64,000 bases of DNA from Melampsora larici-populina 98AG31 (Eukaryota > Basidiomycota > Pucciniomycetes > Pucciniales > Melampsoraceae). Within the stretch, counting starts at the first letter, position 1. Each line of letters starts with the position of its first letter. Location of the stretch: the NCBI RefSeq assembly GCF_000204055.1, contig NW_006768785.1, forward strand, positions 186,001-250,000. Reading direction: 5' to 3'. The notes under the pieces were generated by a model. That model had not been told where the DNA came from, made no database searches, and saw only the letters and a list, made by a program, of their open reading frames with translations. Positions 12,121-25,005 of this stretch are shown here, piece by piece. The position numbers and the translations under genes were made by a program.

Positions 12121-15100
12121 TCAGTCATCTTTGCTTAATGCAGAAGCCTTTGCTAACATCTCATCTACTGCCATAGGTTCCCAATCAACAGCTCCAGTAC
12201 CATCTTGGGATAAAGTTTTGACAAACACCACATCATCTTCCATGTAAATCACTAAACCTGATGAGTGTTTCTGATTAGACTGGTATTCTCTTGAAACTCT
12301 ATATAGATACTTTCCCTTAGATTCAAGTGATTTACCAAGCGGAATGAGAATTAAATTTAATAGAGCCGCTTCTTCTTCAACGATCGATTCGAAAGTGACT
12401 TCCTCAAATCCGGCTCGTCGGGTGACTTTAGATCTAGACTTGTCCTTTGATCCCGATCTTCCTTGGCTATCCTTAGAAGATGATAGGTCAATTAGAGGCC
12501 TGGCAACCAGATCAGGCTTTTCGAGTTTCGATTCAAGGTCAAGACCGAGTGATGACAATGAACGAGCTTGATTCATCATTTCAATTCCTCGAGCAAACCC
12601 GACTCGGATCGCGGGGACTTCATTGTTCAAATGATCTGGGAACACGCCTTTCCACCAATTGCTCCATGCTCCAATCTGATCCATATTCCCAGTCCTTGCC
12701 ACTAACCAAATCCATAAAGTTTCAAGCCATTTGACAAAGAATTCAGAAAACAATCCATCAAGTATTTCACGATTCGTGATAATAGTCGTCCATCTAAGCA
12801 AAGTATTAAAAGCTTTGAGGTCTTGTTGTTTGGGATTGATGATCAGGTGTGCTTTTAAGTATCCGGCTAAATTAGGCACTAAGTTTTTAAGTACTAGCTT
12901 ATCCCAGTCTCGGCGTTTGAACACATCCCGTTTCCATACTAACAAGTCCTGAAGCATATTCTGTTCTTTGGTACTATCTTCAGCCGCTGTAAATTTCCAT
13001 GCCTTCATCCATGTCGCCAACTTCAATTTTACTTCCTGTAATACTAATTCATTACGATACGAACCAAGATGTTCCAGCCACGGAAATACAAACAAATGCA
13101 AAGCCATCGATGGTGCTCCCTCGTCATTGGTTGAAACTGAGTTCGAGTGTCGGTCTCGAAATCTCCAGCTATCGATAGAAGATACAAGTCTAGGTAAAAT
13201 GAGTTGATCGAGGAAATTGTCGTGAACAAATTGAGGTAGGAGGGGTCTCCATCGAACAAAGACTTCGATCATATCTTCACACTGAACAGGATCCCAAGAA
13301 TTGACAGTCGATCTTATCTTAGGTACCCAATCGTTCCAAATCAAGCTTTCATAAGCTGTCATCTTGCGGTTGACGTTGGGGTTTCTTGTCGCTTTGTCAT
13401 AATAAAAATCCATAGAGCTCGTAATGTCATCCGCATTTCCTTGGTGTGAACTATTCGAATTGTTCTCCAGGCGAAAGCATTTTTTAAAGCGTTTCAATTC
13501 TGCGACAGAGAGGTTGGGCTGTTGCAATACGTCCCAATTTTGCCACACGCGTCGTAACTATGATTAAGATTCAGTCAGTGAAAGTCCAAGAAGATGATTC
13601 TGGTACAATGAGAACTCACAATTGGAGCGAGAGCAGAGACTGCGACCTCATCCAAGTTCATATCGTCATATTCCACCCGTTTATCATCTTGAAAAAACTC
13701 CAAGAGCTCATTGAAAGATTCATCGAATTGTTCCAACATGCCACATATTTCTGCACCCTGAGTATCTTGTTTGATGATGCTGAGGATGTTAAGATACGTA
13801 GCCTTGATCTTGGATGAGATGGCGATAATTCTTTTCATATTGTTAAGCTTTTCTTCTTTGATCTTCATCATTTCTGCCGATTTGGCTCGATCCTTGGCCA
13901 GTTGTTCTTGTTTCTGTTTGATTGCACTTCCCTCCTTAGCCAGATTGATAAGATTTCCTTTGCCCATATCACAAATCAATGCAAGATTGTGCATCAATTC
14001 AGGTAATCGTTGTTCTTTTGACTCTTCGGTGGGTCCTTTAGAATGATGGAGTAATGTAGTACTCAAACTAGGAAGTTTACGACCTGTCAAGTCAATAATT
14101 TCACCTAATCCCGAATTCAAGCCTGCATTTTCTGGATCATCGGCTAATTCAGATATAATATCTTCATAAGTTCGATGAATTACTTTATTCTTCTTCTTTT
14201 CCGCCTTCGGTTTCGCTTTCCACGCTTCTCGGACGACCTTGGTTTCTTTTTGGGATCGATCAACCTTTCTACCTTTTCGATCTTCGTCATCATCAACAAT
14301 CTTCCCACTCCGTCGGTCTTCCTCTTTGGCCTGCTTCGTACGTTCTTCAAATCCTTCGTAGCTAAGACCCATTCCTTTTGGCCTTACTTTACTCTCCAAT
14401 GGCGTTACGATACCTTCACCTTTCGCCCCCAAGCCGGTTCCAGACTTCCATCCCATCTTTTCCAACATCTTGAGACCCATCGATGAGTGTTTGCTACTGG
14501 CAAGTTTGTCAAAATGCTGTTGCTCGGCTCGAGAGAGAGGCTTCTTTTGCACTATGGGTTGCATGGACTCAGAGGCTGAAGCGCCAAGGAACGATCGCCG
14601 TGGTAAAGATGGGGAGTCCTCGGCTTCTGAATTTCCTTTCATCGGGGAATCGTTGATGGCTTGATTGTCCAACTCGGTGGTCTTTGAACCGATTCCTGCT
14701 CTTCTCAAGCCGGGGTTCGTTGATCCTGAACTCAACATAGCGCGAAAGTCGTTGTTGGACGCTGACGCGCCTAGACCCAGGCCTGCCCCAAGACCAAGTT
14801 TGGGACGGTTGAGATTGCCCATGTCTGGATCGTCTTGCTCATCCATGGCGGCAGTGTTCTCCATCTCATCATGTTTTTCAGAGTCGGATTGGTCAGATTC
14901 ATCCCCAGAGCTCGTAGATGAGTCAGATTCGCCCCCTTGAGTACCAGGACCTTGGATCGAAGACTCGTGAGCTGATACATCTGGATCGAGGGTGTCTTTC
15001 GACGTGGATGGTACGAATAATGGAGTCCTATAGCGCAATCAGATGAAGTCAGTCAATAATTCAAGGTGATCGAAAATGAGAATCGAGGCTCACTTGTGCA

Positions 15101-15347
15101 AACGTTTGTCAACCTTTTTTGATTTTCTTGAATTCTCTTCTTCTTCTTCATCACCAAAAACACCATAAAGTGCATCTTCTTTGCCATCCCTTCTCATTTT
15201 CTTTGCTCGTTTCGATTGATAAGGATCGCGAAATAATTCATTTGCTGCTTTCAAATCACCATCTTCAAAGTCGTCATCAGCGCTAGAATCGTTCGAGCTC
15301 GAATCAAGGTCGGATTCGTCCAACAGGTTGTTTCTTCTTTTACCCAT
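12121..15347 (-). CDS. NTR1: Ntr1/TFIP11-type G-patch splicing factor
   Basis: Three exons on the minus strand, 15094-15347, 13620-15027 and 12121-13557, in consistent phase, give about 1032 residues. The N-terminus (MGKRRN) is very acidic and Ser-rich. The G-patch lies near residues 240-285, with LKMLEKMGWKSGTGLGAKG and MGLSYEGF. A Lys-rich charged segment follows, then a long conserved C-terminal region with many Trp residues (LIWNDWVPKIR, FVRWRPLLP, IGAWSNWWKGVFP), as in the GCFC domain of this family. Family members bind and activate the helicase Prp43/DHX15 through the G-patch and drive spliceosome disassembly in the nucleus. An ATG ten codons further up (15377) is in frame; I prefer the MGKRRN start because this family usually opens with a short basic motif. 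The gene is divergent from VMA7 across about 300 bp. Confidence 0.93.
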
Positions 15348-15643
15348 TCCGATGTGTGATGCTGCAGAGGTTGACAATGCGATCGAATTTGTTTCAAATT
15401 ATTTGGAGGAGGCTGGTTCTGGCATTGAGTTTCAAATGCAAGTTTGCACCGGGCACGCACGAGGCGACAGTGAGGTAAATCGCTATGAAGGGGCATCAAT
15501 AATGTCACATGCGGGACTGTCTGATGACAGGTCTCCTTGGCTCCCGCTCATTCAAACTCATGTTCTTCACGATCCCGATTCCCAGAACACCAAGTCAGAT
15601 GCTCCAGCCAATTTAAACCGCATTCGATTACACTTCAACATCA
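15348..15643. promoter_or_regulatory. shared divergent promoter region of NTR1 and VMA7
   Basis: 296 bp separate the two start codons. No canonical TATA box stands out. Both genes are constitutive housekeeping genes, so a bidirectional TATA-less promoter is likely. This rests on arrangement only. Confidence 0.5.
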
Positions 15644-16421
15644 ATGGCTAACTCTCGTCTCGGTGGGCAAGAACGCACACTTATAGCCACCATTGGAGAT
15701 GAGGTTAGCTTTTTCTGACGTCATCTGATTCGGGCCTTAAGACATCACCGCCTCAATGAATCTAACATGTATCTCAACTCAAACCTCTCAAAGGACTCTA
15801 TCACTGGTCTACTGCTCGCTGGAACGGTGAGCCCACATTCATCAATTCGCCGGACCACTTCACCACTGATCGAATTTGGTGGTAATCATGAACGATCTGT
15901 CAGGGTCACATCACTCAGAAGGGAAGCAAGAATTTCCTGGTGGTAGATTCAAGTTGAGCGCAAATTACTCTTCACCCTTGACATTACTTCATGCTGATCG
16001 GATCAGAAATATATCCTCTCTGAGTCTAGAAACCTCCGTCGAGACTATCCAAGCTACATTTGATGAATTTACAACAGGTCGAGATGACATTGCGATTGTT
16101 TTGATCAACCAGCACGTATGTTCCTCGTCAATTTAATCGTTTGAGATTATCATCTTCATTTAGTGATTTTTCCGAAAACAAAATAGATTGCGGACAAGAT
16201 CAGGCCTTCAGTCGACAAGTATGTAGCCGCATTTCCCGCGCTATTGGAAATCCCATCGAAAGATCACCCATACGGTCAGTCTAACTCTTTCTTGAGATGA
16301 ATCTGGGCTGCATCTATTCTCAGGCTCACATACTTATAAATTGAATTTTCATCTTGGCTCTGTCTTAGATCCCGAGAAAGACAGCGTGCTAAAGCGGGTT
16401 CGAAAGTTGTTTGGGGAGTAG
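15644..16421 (+). CDS. VMA7: V-type proton ATPase subunit F
   Basis: Six exons: 15644-15703, 15794-15826, 15904-15952, 16030-16115, 16187-16274 and 16369-16421. All introns are GT-AG and the phases agree, giving 122 residues, the normal length for this subunit. Recognisable segments are [48 protein letters not shown] and the C-terminal [18 protein letters not shown]. Subunit F is part of the central stalk of the cytoplasmic V1 sector and is needed to couple ATP hydrolysis to proton pumping into the vacuole. The start is the first ATG in frame with the conserved N-terminal strand. Nothing in the sequence suggests damage. Confidence 0.96.
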
Positions 16422-17080
16422 GGGTCTCAATTATGTACTCTCAGGCTCTTAACGTGTCTCTAGTACTTTTTTTCTCTTTTAATCTATCTTCTCTATCGTC
16501 TTGACCTGAAATGACCCTGGTGTAACTTGTAGGTGGCTGATGACTTTCAATGTGGTTTCAAAGTTTGATTTCAGAATATCGCATCTTGGTATGCGTGATG
16601 AGCAGGATCTTTGTAACTGAGAGATGCTTCTACGGCCCAGTGTGATCCGGGTGAAACTTACCTAAATAGCATTTGGAATCTCCAACCAAAACATTTGACA
16701 TGCACAAGCTTGTGAAACCACCCTATATTGTACCCTTACAGGCAATGGGTCATAGTGGTCAGGGCCGAGAACTTTTGATCTCCCATATTGCATACATTAT
16801 GGTCTATCGCAGTACTGCATTCACACATCAATGTTTAGCCTTATGGTTTACGCGATAGGAGAGGAGACAAATGGCCTGAGGAAAGAGAGATGGGAAAATA
16901 AAAAAACCCTGAAACAAGAGACAAGGGTGTTCTATGAAAGTGCAAGTGGAGCTTACACAGTTTACCCATAAAACAGCTGAACTACTGAATGAAGGTAAAT
17001 TTACACTCTTATAAATATTTGTAGACCACTTTGAAACTTTATGTATGTTAAATCAGGTTCTCCTTTGTTTGGTGGACATG
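16422..17080. other. intergenic between VMA7 and secreted paralog B
   Basis: 660 bp of tail-to-tail spacer that must hold the 3' ends of both convergent genes. A 61-codon frame at 16673-16858 has no recognisable content. I see no repeat or RNA gene. Confidence 0.5.
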
Positions 17081-19303
17081 TCATTTCCCACAGTTCAAAT
17101 TCCAATCTACGATGCTTCCTGAAGGTATATCTTGGACTGGAAACCCTATATATCCCTGTGAACCTTCAGTAATCTCTTTCTTCCAAGAGTTCAAAAGATA
17201 AACAATAAAGAGTCTTGGAACAAGATTCTTGTTTCTGAACCCAGCAAGGCTCCAGAACATAGCATTGGGATCATCAAATCCAATGACAGGATTCACTTCA
17301 CTGGATTTGTAGTTGTAGGAGCATTTCAGATGTTTGTTTTGAAGATTTAACATCCTCCATTGAGAAAAGACTTCCTTGAGAAACTTCCATGCATTTAGGA
17401 GCAACTTTTGAAGTTGTGACTCTGTTAAGTGTTTTTGATTGAGAATTTTGATCATGCCAATATACACAGGAGTCACTTTGTACTCGGCCATACTGACAGC
17501 CCTGGTCATGAGAGCAAGATGCTTCAGTGATTGAGGTGGAAGACCAGATGAAGTGTGATTTCCATTGATCAAATCATAGTGACTCTTTATATCATGAATC
17601 AGCTCCTCAAAAAATGTGTGAACATCTCTACACATCTCTCTTCCAATAGGTGTATGAAACTGTGCAGCATTGGAACTCAAGGCAATGAAATTCTGAGACA
17701 ATGCTTCTTCTTCCCCATGCAAATGCCATCTTGATCTTGAAAATTGCTCTGGTCCCCAGAAGGCTTCATTCCTGATACCCATCCTCTCATACAGTCCTCC
17801 TTCAATCAAATTGGAGTCAGTTTTGTATATCTCCAGGATTCTTTCTGAATAGGGGGATAGTTTTCCTTTGGGTATTCTTGATCTTCCTGTCTTTTCAGCC
17901 CAATCAAGAGAAAGCAGATGGACCAGTGAGCATGATATGTTCTTATCACTTTTAATATCCTTCAAGTATTTCAGGTGGAATTTGGGGTCTGAGAAAAGCT
18001 GCAAGGTAAATTGAGTAGCTCTCCCTAAACCCAGATCTTCAACCTCAACATTTTTCCAGGTTTCAAAAAATGATTTCATGTACTGCCAACCATCAGTAAG
18101 AAGGATCTCAAGATCATCCTTCACATGTATTTCAGCCTCAAACACTCTTAAAATTCCAAGGAATACCATAACAATTGCATACCCAGCATTCTTCACGGCC
18201 AAAGCTGCAGCTTTGATTGCTTTAGGATTCTCTCCAAACCTTAACTTCATTTTCTCATATATATCATAGAAAGCATCAAATATCTCATAACACAGATTTG
18301 AAGACCTGTTAACTTGGATAATTCCAATCTTCTGCAGCAGATAAAATTGGTCTCTTGAACCGTATGAAATCCTTGCCTCACAGAAGGATTTTATATGGTT
18401 TGGTGTATTGTGTAATTCCCTCAAATTATTTTGAAGGATTGAATTTGAACCATCATTTTCAGAAAATGGTCCTTGGCTTGTCCTGTCATCTCTCCATAAT
18501 TGATATGAATGTTTCCCTCTGTTTTTTACACTATCATCAGTGAAGGCTGAAGTTGTTTCTGCAGACAGCTTCTTGGATGCATTTTCATGATTTGTCTTCT
18601 CAGCATTCAGTGCACATATCTTCCGTTTCTTTGAGTTATATCCATGTTCAGCTTCCATCTCTGGACCCACAGAATATTGAACACTTTTTAGATTATGAGC
18701 TATTTCTCCCAAAGAATGCTGGCTTTCAAATAATTGCAGAGGATTCCTGTCTTGATCCATATATGGATTATTATTGTCAATGCATATATGATAATTGGAG
18801 AGGTTTGGTATTGGGCAATCAGACTTGGTGTGCTGGGATGAAGGATAAATACTATTCCCAAGGTTGTCTGTGACCAGTACTTCTGCATGATTACCAACTT
18901 GAGAACCTAGTGTGGATTGCTTACTATAACCCATGTAATCAATTGCTTCAATTGGATTGTGAGGATGTGCTGCAAAGGTTGGAAGGATGATGCTTTTTGA
19001 TTCATGATGGATTTTTTGGCCAAGGTCACCATGGGCTGGTTCTTCTATGTTTTTGAGCTCTTTGCCTGGATTGTGGACTACAAAGAATGTATCTGAATGC
19101 ATGTCTTGCTGTGTAAAATCTACTTTGGGATAATTCAAGTCAAACCCTAGAGGATAATTTGGCAATGAGACAGATTCATTGTGATCAAGCATTCTGGGGT
19201 TTGTCTGTAGTCCTAAACATGACTGGGAAAAAAAATATTTCAAAACAAGCACCAGAAAGAATGTTGATAGCCATGAGCTTCCTGACTTCTTTTGATTGTA
19301 CAT
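17081..19303 (-). CDS. secreted protein of unknown function, two internal repeats (paralog B)
   Basis: Single-exon gene of 740 codons, starting at the ATG at 19303. The N-terminus (MYNQKKSGSSWLSTFF, then LVLVLKYFF and SCLGLQ) is a typical signal peptide and matches the start of the paralog at 8667-10550. About 290 polar residues rich in Asn, Ser and His follow. The conserved part has two related helical units. The first contains GYAIVMVFLGILRVFEAE and the second EYKVTPVYIGMIKILNQK, with downstream helices ending ETWK and SQWR. The linker has LYERMGIRNEAFWGPEQF and the second unit opens with AAQFHTPIGREMC. The C-terminus DIPSGSI.DWN is also shared. There are no transmembrane segments beyond the signal. 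Function is unknown and no domain name is known to me. A secreted, duplicated gene in a rust suggests a role at the host interface, which is inference. Confidence 0.87.
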   Translation of the reverse strand: MYNQKKSGSSWLSTFFLVLVLKYFFSQSCLGLQTNPRMLDHNESVSLPNYPLGFDLNYPKVDFTQQDMHSDTFFVVHNPGKELKNIEEPAHGDLGQKIHHESKSIILPTFAAHPHNPIEAIDYMGYSKQSTLGSQVGNHAEVLVTDNLGNSIYPSSQHTKSDCPIPNLSNYHICIDNNNPYMDQDRNPLQLFESQHSLGEIAHNLKSVQYSVGPEMEAEHGYNSKKRKICALNAEKTNHENASKKLSAETTSAFTDDSVKNRGKHSYQLWRDDRTSQGPFSENDGSNSILQNNLRELHNTPNHIKSFCEARISYGSRDQFYLLQKIGIIQVNRSSNLCYEIFDAFYDIYEKMKLRFGENPKAIKAAALAVKNAGYAIVMVFLGILRVFEAEIHVKDDLEILLTDGWQYMKSFFETWKNVEVEDLGLGRATQFTLQLFSDPKFHLKYLKDIKSDKNISCSLVHLLSLDWAEKTGRSRIPKGKLSPYSERILEIYKTDSNLIEGGLYERMGIRNEAFWGPEQFSRSRWHLHGEEEALSQNFIALSSNAAQFHTPIGREMCRDVHTFFEELIHDIKSHYDLINGNHTSSGLPPQSLKHLALMTRAVSMAEYKVTPVYIGMIKILNQKHLTESQLQKLLLNAWKFLKEVFSQWRMLNLQNKHLKCSYNYKSSEVNPVIGFDDPNAMFWSLAGFRNKNLVPRLFIVYLLNSWKKEITEGSQGYIGFPVQDIPSGSIVDWNLNCGK

Positions 19304-22300
19304 GGGGATGAATATGGATGGATTTCAGAAATTTATGGTGTTGTTCTTACTACTTGAAAGAGGATGGAATTTGGAGTTGAGTGTGCATTTGAAATTTAAA
19401 TCTGCTAGTACAGTTCAATCTTGTAATCATGAGGTCAAACATGTTGATAATCAAGCATCCTCCATTTTGAAACAATTAAATATTATCTAAAAAATGTTAC
19501 CAGTTTCATATCTGGTGTGTGTGTCACCGGAGGTGTGTGTAGGAGTGATATGTTATCAGCACAATACAACGTGAAGATGTACATAAAGAGTGAGGAACTA
19601 AAAATTGATGTCTGCACACAATTTGTTATCATTGCATCTATGTGGGAAGTGGCAAAGACAAGCTCCCCATAGCAGTTACATGGTGTGTATTGAAATACAC
19701 TAAGATACAAATCCTCTGGCTTTGTGGAGTCTGAGCACACACAATCCAGTAGATCTGTAGGGAGTCCCTTGTTGTAACAAAATCTCTATCCAATATTTTA
19801 ATCTACTTCTTCAATATTCCTTTTTGGTTTTATGCAATTAGATCCAATTACATGCAACTGTTGTAACTTGTACCATGTCTTTACTCACAAAACTTTGGTC
19901 TAGTTCTCAACCTAAATATGATGATGAATTGTATCACCAGCTACAGTATACCAATCTTATGTTCTGATAAAGCTTTCATTTTTTTACATTCATTGTTGAG
20001 ATATCTTCTTGTACAACTACCACTTGACATCACAAGTTGTGCTCCTGTCTCTTCTTGTTCTTCCTACCTTTGTGTAACTACATGTAGCTACCTACCCAAG
20101 TAGAACACTCAAGGTCACTTTTGTCAGATTTTTTGACCACCTTTTCCATCAACTCCTTTTCCCCAACCTTTCAAATTACTTTTTGGACAGCATGTCTGTG
20201 GATTGTTTATACACAAATTACCCACAATGCATGTTGTGGGTGGCAGCTGTACACTTAACCATCTACATTTTCCAACTGATAGGGTACATTTAGCAACTGG
20301 CAGGGCGGGCAGACATCCCAATTGAGCACATAAAACTGCTTATTTTACCTGCCACATTGGGGATTCTCTGAGTCTGAGGGTATTGCATAATTTGGTGTGC
20401 AAGTGTCCACTGGAGCAGGAGCGCCTGGAAGCGCCTGGAAATGCCATTTTGAGGGGAGGAGCACCCAAAGATTTAACCACATCAGAGATCTGTCTAAAAT
20501 ACAACAGGAATCTCTCACCAATTTATCTTCTACAAATGATCAAATCCATATGATACATGATGGCCACCAAAGCTGCTGCTGGCAAGTTGTTGTGGATTGA
20601 TCTGCCTAAGTAAAGCTGTCCTCAATGGACTGGGTTATTTTTTTTGAGTGAATATTGCAATAGCCGGCACTCTCCAAGTATATAAACTTCAAGGATAGAT
20701 TAGTAAATTCTTGAAGGATGTAGACAATATATGTCTTCAAGTTTTCCACTTCTTATTTTTGCATCACATGTTTTTGCACCTATCACACATTTTGTCCCCC
20801 CCCGCCAAACCCTTTTTGAAAAGTCACATCCATCACACAAGGCTCACAGAGCATCTATTCCAGACCATCAGTCAATGATTGGGTAGCCTCATTTCTTACA
20901 CTGATGGGAGTTATGTCAGAAGGTAACCCTTGCAACAAGTCTACCTCATCCATGAGATACATCTTGTGTGTCTGACCATACGGATACTGACCAAAGAGAT
21001 ATCATGTGTGACTCAATCAACCAGGTCTACATATTAAAAGGCTCAGATATGAGCTAGTCTTGGTAGATTTGCTGTATTATTAAGCTTGAAGAAGAATTAA
21101 GGTGACCAAGTAGGACCAAGGGTGAATGGATCAGTAGAACAAAATATTTATTTGAACTCTATGAGACAGCACCCTGAAACCAAGATAGAGAAGCTCATGC
21201 TTTAGCCTCAGTGAATCCATCAAATAACTGATCTAAATTCTAGCATTCCATTTTAGACTCCTTACCTTCAAACAGTGATGGCCTGGTTACTTTCAGGCTC
21301 TCTTCCTATAAACTCCCAAATTCTGCTCATTTCCCAAGAGACAAAAAATTTATCCTGAGTCAAATATTTCTCTGGGGCTTTTCTTTTACAGCACAGGGCT
21401 CATATGGCTCCTTGAATCTTCTCTTTGTGTAAGCTAAAAGATGTTGAAAGATGTTAAACAAGATTACACAGTGCATTTGTTGATCTTTTGTTTTTGTTTC
21501 ATCCTTACCAACAATCTCTTAACAAAGGCCCCAAGTCATTATTTTTCTGTTTCTTTTATGTACTAGCATTTTCCTGATCCACTCTCATCACCAATTATCT
21601 GACCTACTTTCAGAAATCTCATTCTACCCAGCATCCAGATCTTTTAGCTTTCCAAATGACATTAGGGGGTTTCAAGTTCAATTTTTTGCATAATTTTTTA
21701 ATACATTCAGACAAGTCTTTTGTAAAAAAAATTCTTTGTAAAAGCAAGGTATTTTTAATTCAGGACACCTAAAAAAGTGTCCTGCTTTAAAAAATTTACG
21801 CATATCTTACAACAAAACGGGCAAGTTTTTGTAGCATAAAAATACGTCAAAACATTCAACTTGAAACCCCCTATTATAGTTTTTCAGCAGGATCCTGAGT
21901 TCAAGATGATGAACATGCTCAAGGTTCTGTTTTTATAAAGATGCTGTTGATTTACCACAAGCTAAGAATTCATCCTTCCAAACTTTATGAATTGCAGAAC
22001 CAAGGAGTGAGTACTGTCTCTGGGGCATTTCTTTGTGTATTTCAAAGAAGTAGTGCCAAACCAGTTCTTTAATTTCTCTTTGGTTTTCCATTGAAACCTT
22101 GGGGTGAGGCGGGGGGCAAATGAGGGCAAATGCATCAAACCCCCCTTTGGTATCCTGCGGGCTTAAGGCAATTGGGTTCGGGCTCGGGCTGCCTCTTGGA
22201 TGCCGGATTTACTTCGGTTCAGGACCGGGTCTGGGGCCTTTTTAAATTCAGGCTGAGTACGGGTAGGCTACTACCCGCTTTCCTGGGTCGGGTTTCACCC

Positions 22301-22465
22301 TGATCAAGTCCCATGAAAACAGGGGAAGACCGAGATCCGAATGCGATAGCTAAGCATACCCGACCCCGAAGCCACCACATAAACAAACCGAATTGAAAAT
22401 CGCAAATTGAAATCAAACAACAGAAAACAGAAAATCAAACCCAATCCAATCGAATCGAAGAAAAG
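19304..22465. other. 3.2-kb region without recognisable genes
   Basis: AT-rich DNA with only short open frames on both strands. 22080-22460 is more GC-rich and probably contains the upstream region of the isovaleryl-CoA dehydrogenase gene. I see no clear transposon ends, tandem array or RNA gene. Confidence 0.5.
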
Positions 22466-24485
22466 ATGAGAAACATAAAACTATTAAACCATTTCATCAA
22501 ACCTATCAACCCATTCAAACCATCAATCCAAGCCATCAACTTCAGACACATCCGATATTATCATGACCGATCTGTTGATTTCTCAGGTTTAAATGAATCA
22601 CAAGTCGAAGTAAGTGATCAGCCAGGGCCAGATCGGGTTATAAACCATTTCAAACACTCAAAACAAAACAAAAAAGTTAATTTTTTTTCTTTGTTTTGTT
22701 TTTTTTCTGGGGGGATTCTTATCTTTAGCTTAGAGAAGTTATCAAAGGTTTTGTAGATTCAGAAGTCGCTCCATTGGCTCATCAAACTGATTTACAAAAC
22801 GATTTTCCAAATGTAAATGATTATACATATCTCTGTCTCTTGATTCAAAACAAAAAGATCTATTGTTGAAGTTTTTTTTCTAAACTAAGATGATCAAATG
22901 AATTTCGAGAATGTTTTTTTTTTATTTAGGAACTTTGGAAGAAATTTGGAGAGATGGGATTAGTGAGTTCATTCTTGATATCAAATCTTGAAACTTTAAA
23001 CCGGATTTGAAATCACTAAACTTGATATATGCACCTAAACGGTCTGATTCTAATTAGTTAGGAATCACTGTACCCGAGAAATACGGAGGATTAAATAAAG
23101 GATATCTAGACCATATCATAGCCATGGAAGAGATCTCAAGAGGATCAGGTTCGATTGGATTATCATATGGAGCTCATACGAATCTGTGTATCAATCAAAT
23201 CCATCGAAACGGAACCGATTCACAAAAACAAAAGTATTTACCTGATCTTATCTCTGGTCAAAAGATTGGATCATTGGCTATGAGTGAAGTCGAATCGGGT
23301 TCAGATGTGGTTTCGATGAAACTTTTGGCCATTGAAAAAGATGATCATTATCTTTTGAATGGAAATAAGTTTTGGTAAGTCGGTTCGATTTGATCCATCA
23401 AACCTTTAACCATCAATCACCCATTGATCCATTTCTTTTGGTATATATATAGGATCACCAATGGACCCAACGCCTCAACACTAATAGTTTACGCCAAAAC
23501 CAATCCCCCCAAAGGTATCACGGCATTCATCATCGAATCTGATATGGCTGGGTTTTCCACCTCACCAAAGTTAGATAAATTAGGCATGAGAGGTTCGAAT
23601 ACATGTGAATTAGTCTTTGAAGACTGTAGGGTCCCAAAAGAAAACGTTTTAGGTGAGATCAATGGTGGACTAAAGGTTTTAATGTCAGGTTTAGATTTAG
23701 AAAGATTGGTTTTAAGTGGAGGTCCTTTAGGACTTATGCAATCTGCTTTTGATGTTCGTTTCCTTGGTTTTGTTTTGAGTGTTTCTCGAAATTGATTTTC
23801 TTTTTTTTTTGGGTGGGGAAGTTTAGGTGGCTATGCCTTATATACATGATCGACGTCAATTTGGAAAACCGATTGGTTCTTTCCAATTAATCCAAGGGAA
23901 AATAGCAGGTAAGCTTACCTCTTACCGTTTATGGAACATCTGATCCAGAAATCCATTCTAATGGTCATCAAGCTATGTTTTAATCTTGGAAACTTTAGAT
24001 ATGTATACTAAGATTAGTGCATCTAGGTCTTATGTTTATGCAGTGGCTAGAGCATGTGATCAAGGAAAGGTTAGTAGAAGAGATTGTGCTGGAGTGATTC
24101 TTTATACATCAGATCGAGCATTAGAAGTAGCCACAGGTGAGTAGGAAAGCGGTTGATGAAAGCTCGCGTGTGTTTTTTCTTGAAATTGATTGAGATTATG
24201 GTTCGGTTCGGTTTGGGTAGATGCGATGCAAATGTTGGGTGGAAATGGATATATCAATGAGTATCCTACCGGAAGGATTTTTAGAGATGCGCAACTTTAT
24301 AGGGTAGGAGCAGGTACACAAGAAATCGTAAGCAGACCTTTGATTTGATTTGAGTTTGATCTGAAAGATAAAAGAAGATGAGATGACTGATTGGTTTGGT
24401 TTTTTTTTGATTTGGTTGGGGTTCAAACTTTTAGAGAAGAATGTTGATTGGTAGATTGTTTAATGAAGATTATTCAAAGGTTTGA
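22466..24485 (+). CDS. IVD: isovaleryl-CoA dehydrogenase, mitochondrial
   Basis: Nine exons: 22466-22609, 22729-22812, 22930-22962, 23058-23374, 23453-23753, 23827-23908, 23999-24136, 24221-24327 and 24435-24485. They keep phase and give 418 residues, the usual family length. The first 35 residues are basic and hydroxylated without acidic residues, as in a mitochondrial presequence. Acyl-CoA dehydrogenase motifs appear in order: [13 protein letters not shown], the IVD-type [28 protein letters not shown] in the FAD/substrate site, [39 protein letters not shown] and the C-terminal [20 protein letters not shown]. The enzyme oxidises isovaleryl-CoA to 3-methylcrotonyl-CoA in leucine breakdown and passes electrons to ETF. 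IVD-specific motifs argue against other acyl-CoA dehydrogenases. No damage is seen. Confidence 0.95.
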
Positions 24486-25005
24486 ATGTTTGCCTATCCT
24501 TTTTTTTTCTTTTGAATTAGCAATTGGTTGTACTATTAAGTTTGGTGCAAGCAGATCAAGTTGTTTCTTTTTTGTATGATTTGTATTAGATTAGTTTATG
24601 ATGTCAAAGCAATGTAATCTTGAGTGTGGTGATAGATCAGGATTCAGGAGAGTGTTACTGATGGGGATTTGAAAAGTTTGATTTTCTAATTTGATAGTTG
24701 TATAGGAGTTAAGTGTTGATAGTAGATAGAGAGATGAGATTGGCAGATGAAATGGAAATGGTTCAGGAGAAGAATGTGAATGTTAGTATTTGATTTTAGG
24801 AGAAAGTGAAAGTTGGAATGTGTTAAATGAAAATGGAATTCAAGTGGTTGTGTTGAATTCGATTTTCTCCGAAACTTATAACTACATAAAACCCACTTCA
24901 ACTATCAAGTATTACTATCACTATATCACTATTAGTCACTATCAAAAGAACACTTACAAATAGAAAACTAGAAAAACAAAAGGAAGAAAACAGTTCAAGA
25001 TCATC
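24486..25005. other. intergenic, IVD 3' region and acyltransferase promoter
   Basis: 520 bp with no gene. A perfect TATA element is not obvious. The last 100 bases are rich in CACTATC words and A-tracts just upstream of the acyltransferase ATG. Confidence 0.5.

Noticed and set aside
15876..16136. 86-codon frame within VMA7
   Set aside because: It reads through introns of VMA7; the spliced frame explains the conserved protein.
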